From an uncultured Micrococcales bacterium (GTDB lineage: Bacteria; Actinomycetota; Actinomycetes; Actinomycetales; Microbacteriaceae): DNA of 15,174 bases. Each line of letters begins with the position of its first letter. The first letter of the stretch is position 1. The stretch covers positions 1-15,174 of the forward strand of contig CAIYOE010000240.1 in NCBI GenBank assembly GCA_903927775.1, given 5' to 3'. This document shows, piece after piece, positions 13,691-15,174 of this stretch. The translations under genes were made by a program, and so were the position numbers. The notes below the pieces were generated by a model, which worked only from the letters and a program-made list of their open reading frames with translations, was not told the origin of the DNA and made no database searches.

Positions 13691-14742
13691 GGAGCGGCCC
13701 AAGGGTTCTGATTGATTTGATACCACGAACCAGTAACCGGCCTGCCTGAGATTGGTCTGAGGATTTCTTGGAGTTCGCGATTGAAAGTAGCGAAACCAGC
13801 TTTGTCCGATTCGATGCGCAAGGCGTCTTGGGCATACCCGTCTAAATCATGGCCGTTGAATCCTTGCGGCGTCTGAATGTGGGCAGTTATCTGGTTGGTG
13901 TTATTGACGTTGTTCGTGGAGCCATCTAGCAAAGGAACAAGATCGGTTGAGTTCTCGAGTGCGGCTACCTGGAGGCTGGCAGGTAAAGGCCGAGCCGAAA
14001 TTGGGCCTGCAATAGCTATCAGACCGCGAATCTTGAAGCTCTGAGGCTGACTTGCGATATTTGCCGCGATTGTCGCCCCTTGCGAATAGCCAACTAGGGT
14101 GACCGTGTCGCCCTGGAGCGCTCCGATCCCGGCCTGTTTCATTGCCAAAGCCACACCTCGCTCCGATGCAGCTTTTCCTACTGAGCCAACTGCGGTAACA
14201 GCATTGGTTAGGTTGAACGGGTTATCGGTGGGCATAAAACTCATCTGCCTCGTTCCTGGAATGAAGACCATGAATTCACGAGTCCCGTTGGCATTGACAG
14301 TTTGTTCGATTCTTAGTCTTGCGGCTGGTTGTTCCGCAGCCTGCAACCTAGCGATGATTGCTTGCAAATTGGCAGGCGCAACCTGATCGAATGTACTCAT
14401 GCGCTGGCTATAAACGGCTGCCCGCCCAAACCCCGGAATCATGGTTGCCTGTTGCGTAGCCACTGCGGCGAGCGCCGGCACAACTGTGCCCACTAGGTCT
14501 TTCACCTGAACTGGAACGCCTGCCTCGCAGCTGGCATAGGCCTCGGCCGCTGCCAAGCAAGAGTCTCTGAGGTGAGCCATTTTCTGCAAAAGAAGCCCTA
14601 TTTCGGCAAGCGCAACGGCGGCCGAAACGGGTCTAAGACTTAGGGTCGATATGGCCTGAGTCTCAAGGGCCACCATGGCTGCTCCCACCGCCACGCCAAC
14701 ACGCTGCACTTCTAGCGTGTCGGCCAAAATCGTGTGCGTCAT
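13687..14742 (-). CDS. Serine-hydrolase-like protein with N-terminal helical (ESX-like) domain
   Basis: A 351-residue protein with no signal peptide. Residues 1-75 are Ala-rich helices (DTLEVQRVGVAVGAAMVALE; LLLQKMAHLRDSCLAAAEAY) resembling WXG100/PE-type helical hairpins. A linker reaches about 150. An alpha/beta-hydrolase-like domain (155-330) begins REFMVFIPGT. It contains the nucleophile elbow LVGYSQGA with Ser220, then AIAGP, and candidate triad partners Asp267 (STDLVPLLDG) and His298 (NGHDLDGY), all in the expected order and spacing. Start ATG 14742-14740 has GGAGG 6 bases upstream, 1 base after the stop of the small upstream gene, so the two are one unit. It recalls PE-PPE-domain hydrolases exported by type VII secretion. 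Substrate and secretion are unproven. Confidence 0.75.
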   Translation of the reverse strand: MTHTILADTLEVQRVGVAVGAAMVALETQAISTLSLRPVSAAVALAEIGLLLQKMAHLRDSCLAAAEAYASCEAGVPVQVKDLVGTVVPALAAVATQQATMIPGFGRAAVYSQRMSTFDQVAPANLQAIIARLQAAEQPAARLRIEQTVNANGTREFMVFIPGTRQMSFMPTDNPFNLTNAVTAVGSVGKAASERGVALAMKQAGIGALQGDTVTLVGYSQGATIAANIASQPQSFKIRGLIAIAGPISARPLPASLQVAALENSTDLVPLLDGSTNNVNNTNQITAHIQTPQGFNGHDLDGYAQDALRIESDKAGFATFNRELQEILRPISGRPVTGSWYQINQNPWAAP

Positions 14743-14743
14743 C

Positions 14744-14935
14744 TCAAGCCTCCAGCGCCAGCTCGGCGATCCAAATTAGCTCTACAGTGTGTGCCGCTTT
14801 GTCTATTTGGACCAATACTTCTTGCAGTTTGGCTGCCAATTGTGTTGCGGCGGGTCCCTGCCATCCAAGCGATGATGGTTGAGCGGCTGCTAGTAGCTGT
14901 TTAGCCCAATTCAGGGCCTGAATGGCGGGAATCAT
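14744..14935 (-). CDS. Small WXG-like helical protein
   Basis: A 63-residue protein predicted as two amphipathic helices (about 3-18 and 29-60) joined by a turn, SSLGWQGPAATQL. The WQG in the turn is the W-x-G signature position of ESAT-6/WXG100 proteins, and GPAA after it is typical. It is shorter than the usual 95-100 residues, and an in-frame TGA two codons before ATG 14935 rules out a longer N-terminus. There is no SD; two overlapping palindromes lie directly upstream. The next gene begins 1 base after its stop, an arrangement like that of type VII substrates with their partners. The family call is inference from motif and context; it could be an unrelated small helical protein. Confidence 0.62.
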   Translation of the reverse strand: MIPAIQALNWAKQLLAAAQPSSLGWQGPAATQLAAKLQEVLVQIDKAAHTVELIWIAELALEA

Positions 14936-14938
14936 ATT

Positions 14939-14955
14939 TCAAATTTGAGATCTCA
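14939..14955. promoter_or_regulatory. Two overlapping 10-bp palindromes before the WXG-like gene
   Basis: TCAAATTTGA (14939-14948) and TGAGATCTCA (14946-14955) are each perfect and overlap by three bases. They end 3 bases before the ATG at 14935. The placement would suit a repressor operator for the WXG-like/hydrolase pair. No known regulator family is recognised. Confidence 0.4.
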
Positions 14956-15036
14956 CACATTCTGATTAGAGGCCAAGAATCAAATCCGTACACAACCTGC
15001 CCAAGGCGTCGTCTGTGGATAGGGCAAAATAGAACG

Positions 15037-15174
15037 GTGAGTAACCTTTCAATCCAGCCGCTTAGTCCCCTCGATGGCCGCTATCGCGCAGCCGTCTCGG
15101 ACCTGGGCCAGCACCTATCCGAGGCCGGCCTGAACCGTGCCCGCATCCATGTAGAGGTGGAGTGGCTGATTCAC
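15037..15174 (+). CDS. purB: Adenylosuccinate lyase, N-terminal fragment (cut by window edge)
   Basis: First 46 codons of an adenylosuccinate lyase, the purine-pathway enzyme that splits SAICAR and adenylosuccinate to release fumarate. The start GTG 15037 gives MSNLSIQPLSPLDGRYRAAV, followed by SDLGQHLSEAGLNRARIHVE and VEWLIH. PLSPLDGRY is the characteristic substrate-binding N-terminus of the PurB group, and the RxxVEVEWLI pattern follows. No SD precedes the GTG. CAAAAT at 15025-15030 lies 6 bases upstream as a possible -10 of a leaderless mRNA. It is divergent from the WXG-like gene with 101 bases between, which must hold both promoters. Confidence 0.93.
   Translation, partial: MSNLSIQPLSPLDGRYRAAVSDLGQHLSEAGLNRARIHVEVEWLIH

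Noticed and set aside
1..15174. CRISPR arrays, transposases, tRNA and rRNA genes
   Set aside because: I scanned for repeat-spacer arrays, IS-type inverted repeats with transposase frames, tRNA cloverleaf arms and rRNA signatures and saw none.

Overview
The window looks like chromosomal core DNA from a small-genome actinobacterium. Microbacteriaceae, perhaps a freshwater Rhodoluna/Aquiluna-like lineage, is my best guess. This rests on moderate G+C, very short intergenic gaps, frequent ATGA/GTGA stop-start overlaps, several starts without a Shine-Dalgarno (SD) sequence, a FurB/Zur-type regulator, a Bkd-type E1alpha-E1beta-E2 operon and a fused CopD-CtaG membrane protein. I see no mobile element, CRISPR array, tRNA or rRNA. 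No gene-free stretch exceeds about 210 bases.

Layout. Positions 1-4591 (minus) hold a CopD-CtaG membrane protein, a translationally coupled Pif1-like helicase, and an MMPL transporter cut by the left edge. Positions 4650-4983 hold the histone-like protein HU and a strong terminator. Positions 5139-5919 (minus) hold rpmB-rpmG-rpsN, all of zinc-free type. Positions 6092-9058 (minus) are a zinc-uptake operon, znuA-znuC-znuB-zur, with overlapping or near-touching genes. It is headed by a 21-bp near-perfect palindrome (9076-9096) that overlaps the -35 element of a probably leaderless znuA promoter. Position 9182 starts a plus-strand TM2-domain membrane protein. Positions 9639-13226 (minus) encode a 2-oxo acid dehydrogenase complex: E1alpha, E1beta and a single-lipoyl E2, with no E3 in the window. 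A plus-strand Hol_4-type membrane protein follows (13265-13690). Then comes a minus-strand pair: a 63-residue WXG-like helical protein and a 351-residue protein with an N-terminal helical domain and a GYSQG serine-hydrolase domain. The window ends in the first 46 codons of purB.

How it fits together. Zur sits last in the operon it probably represses, giving a zinc feedback loop. Immediately downstream, on the same strand and with no visible terminator, lies the zinc-free ribosomal protein operon. In many bacteria such genes are Zur-controlled to spare zinc. Here I see no Zur box in front of them, so control would have to come by readthrough or be absent. The least understood part is the WXG-like/hydrolase pair at 13687-14935, which resembles a minimal type VII secretion (ESX/PE-PPE-like) substrate unit with no secretion machinery nearby.
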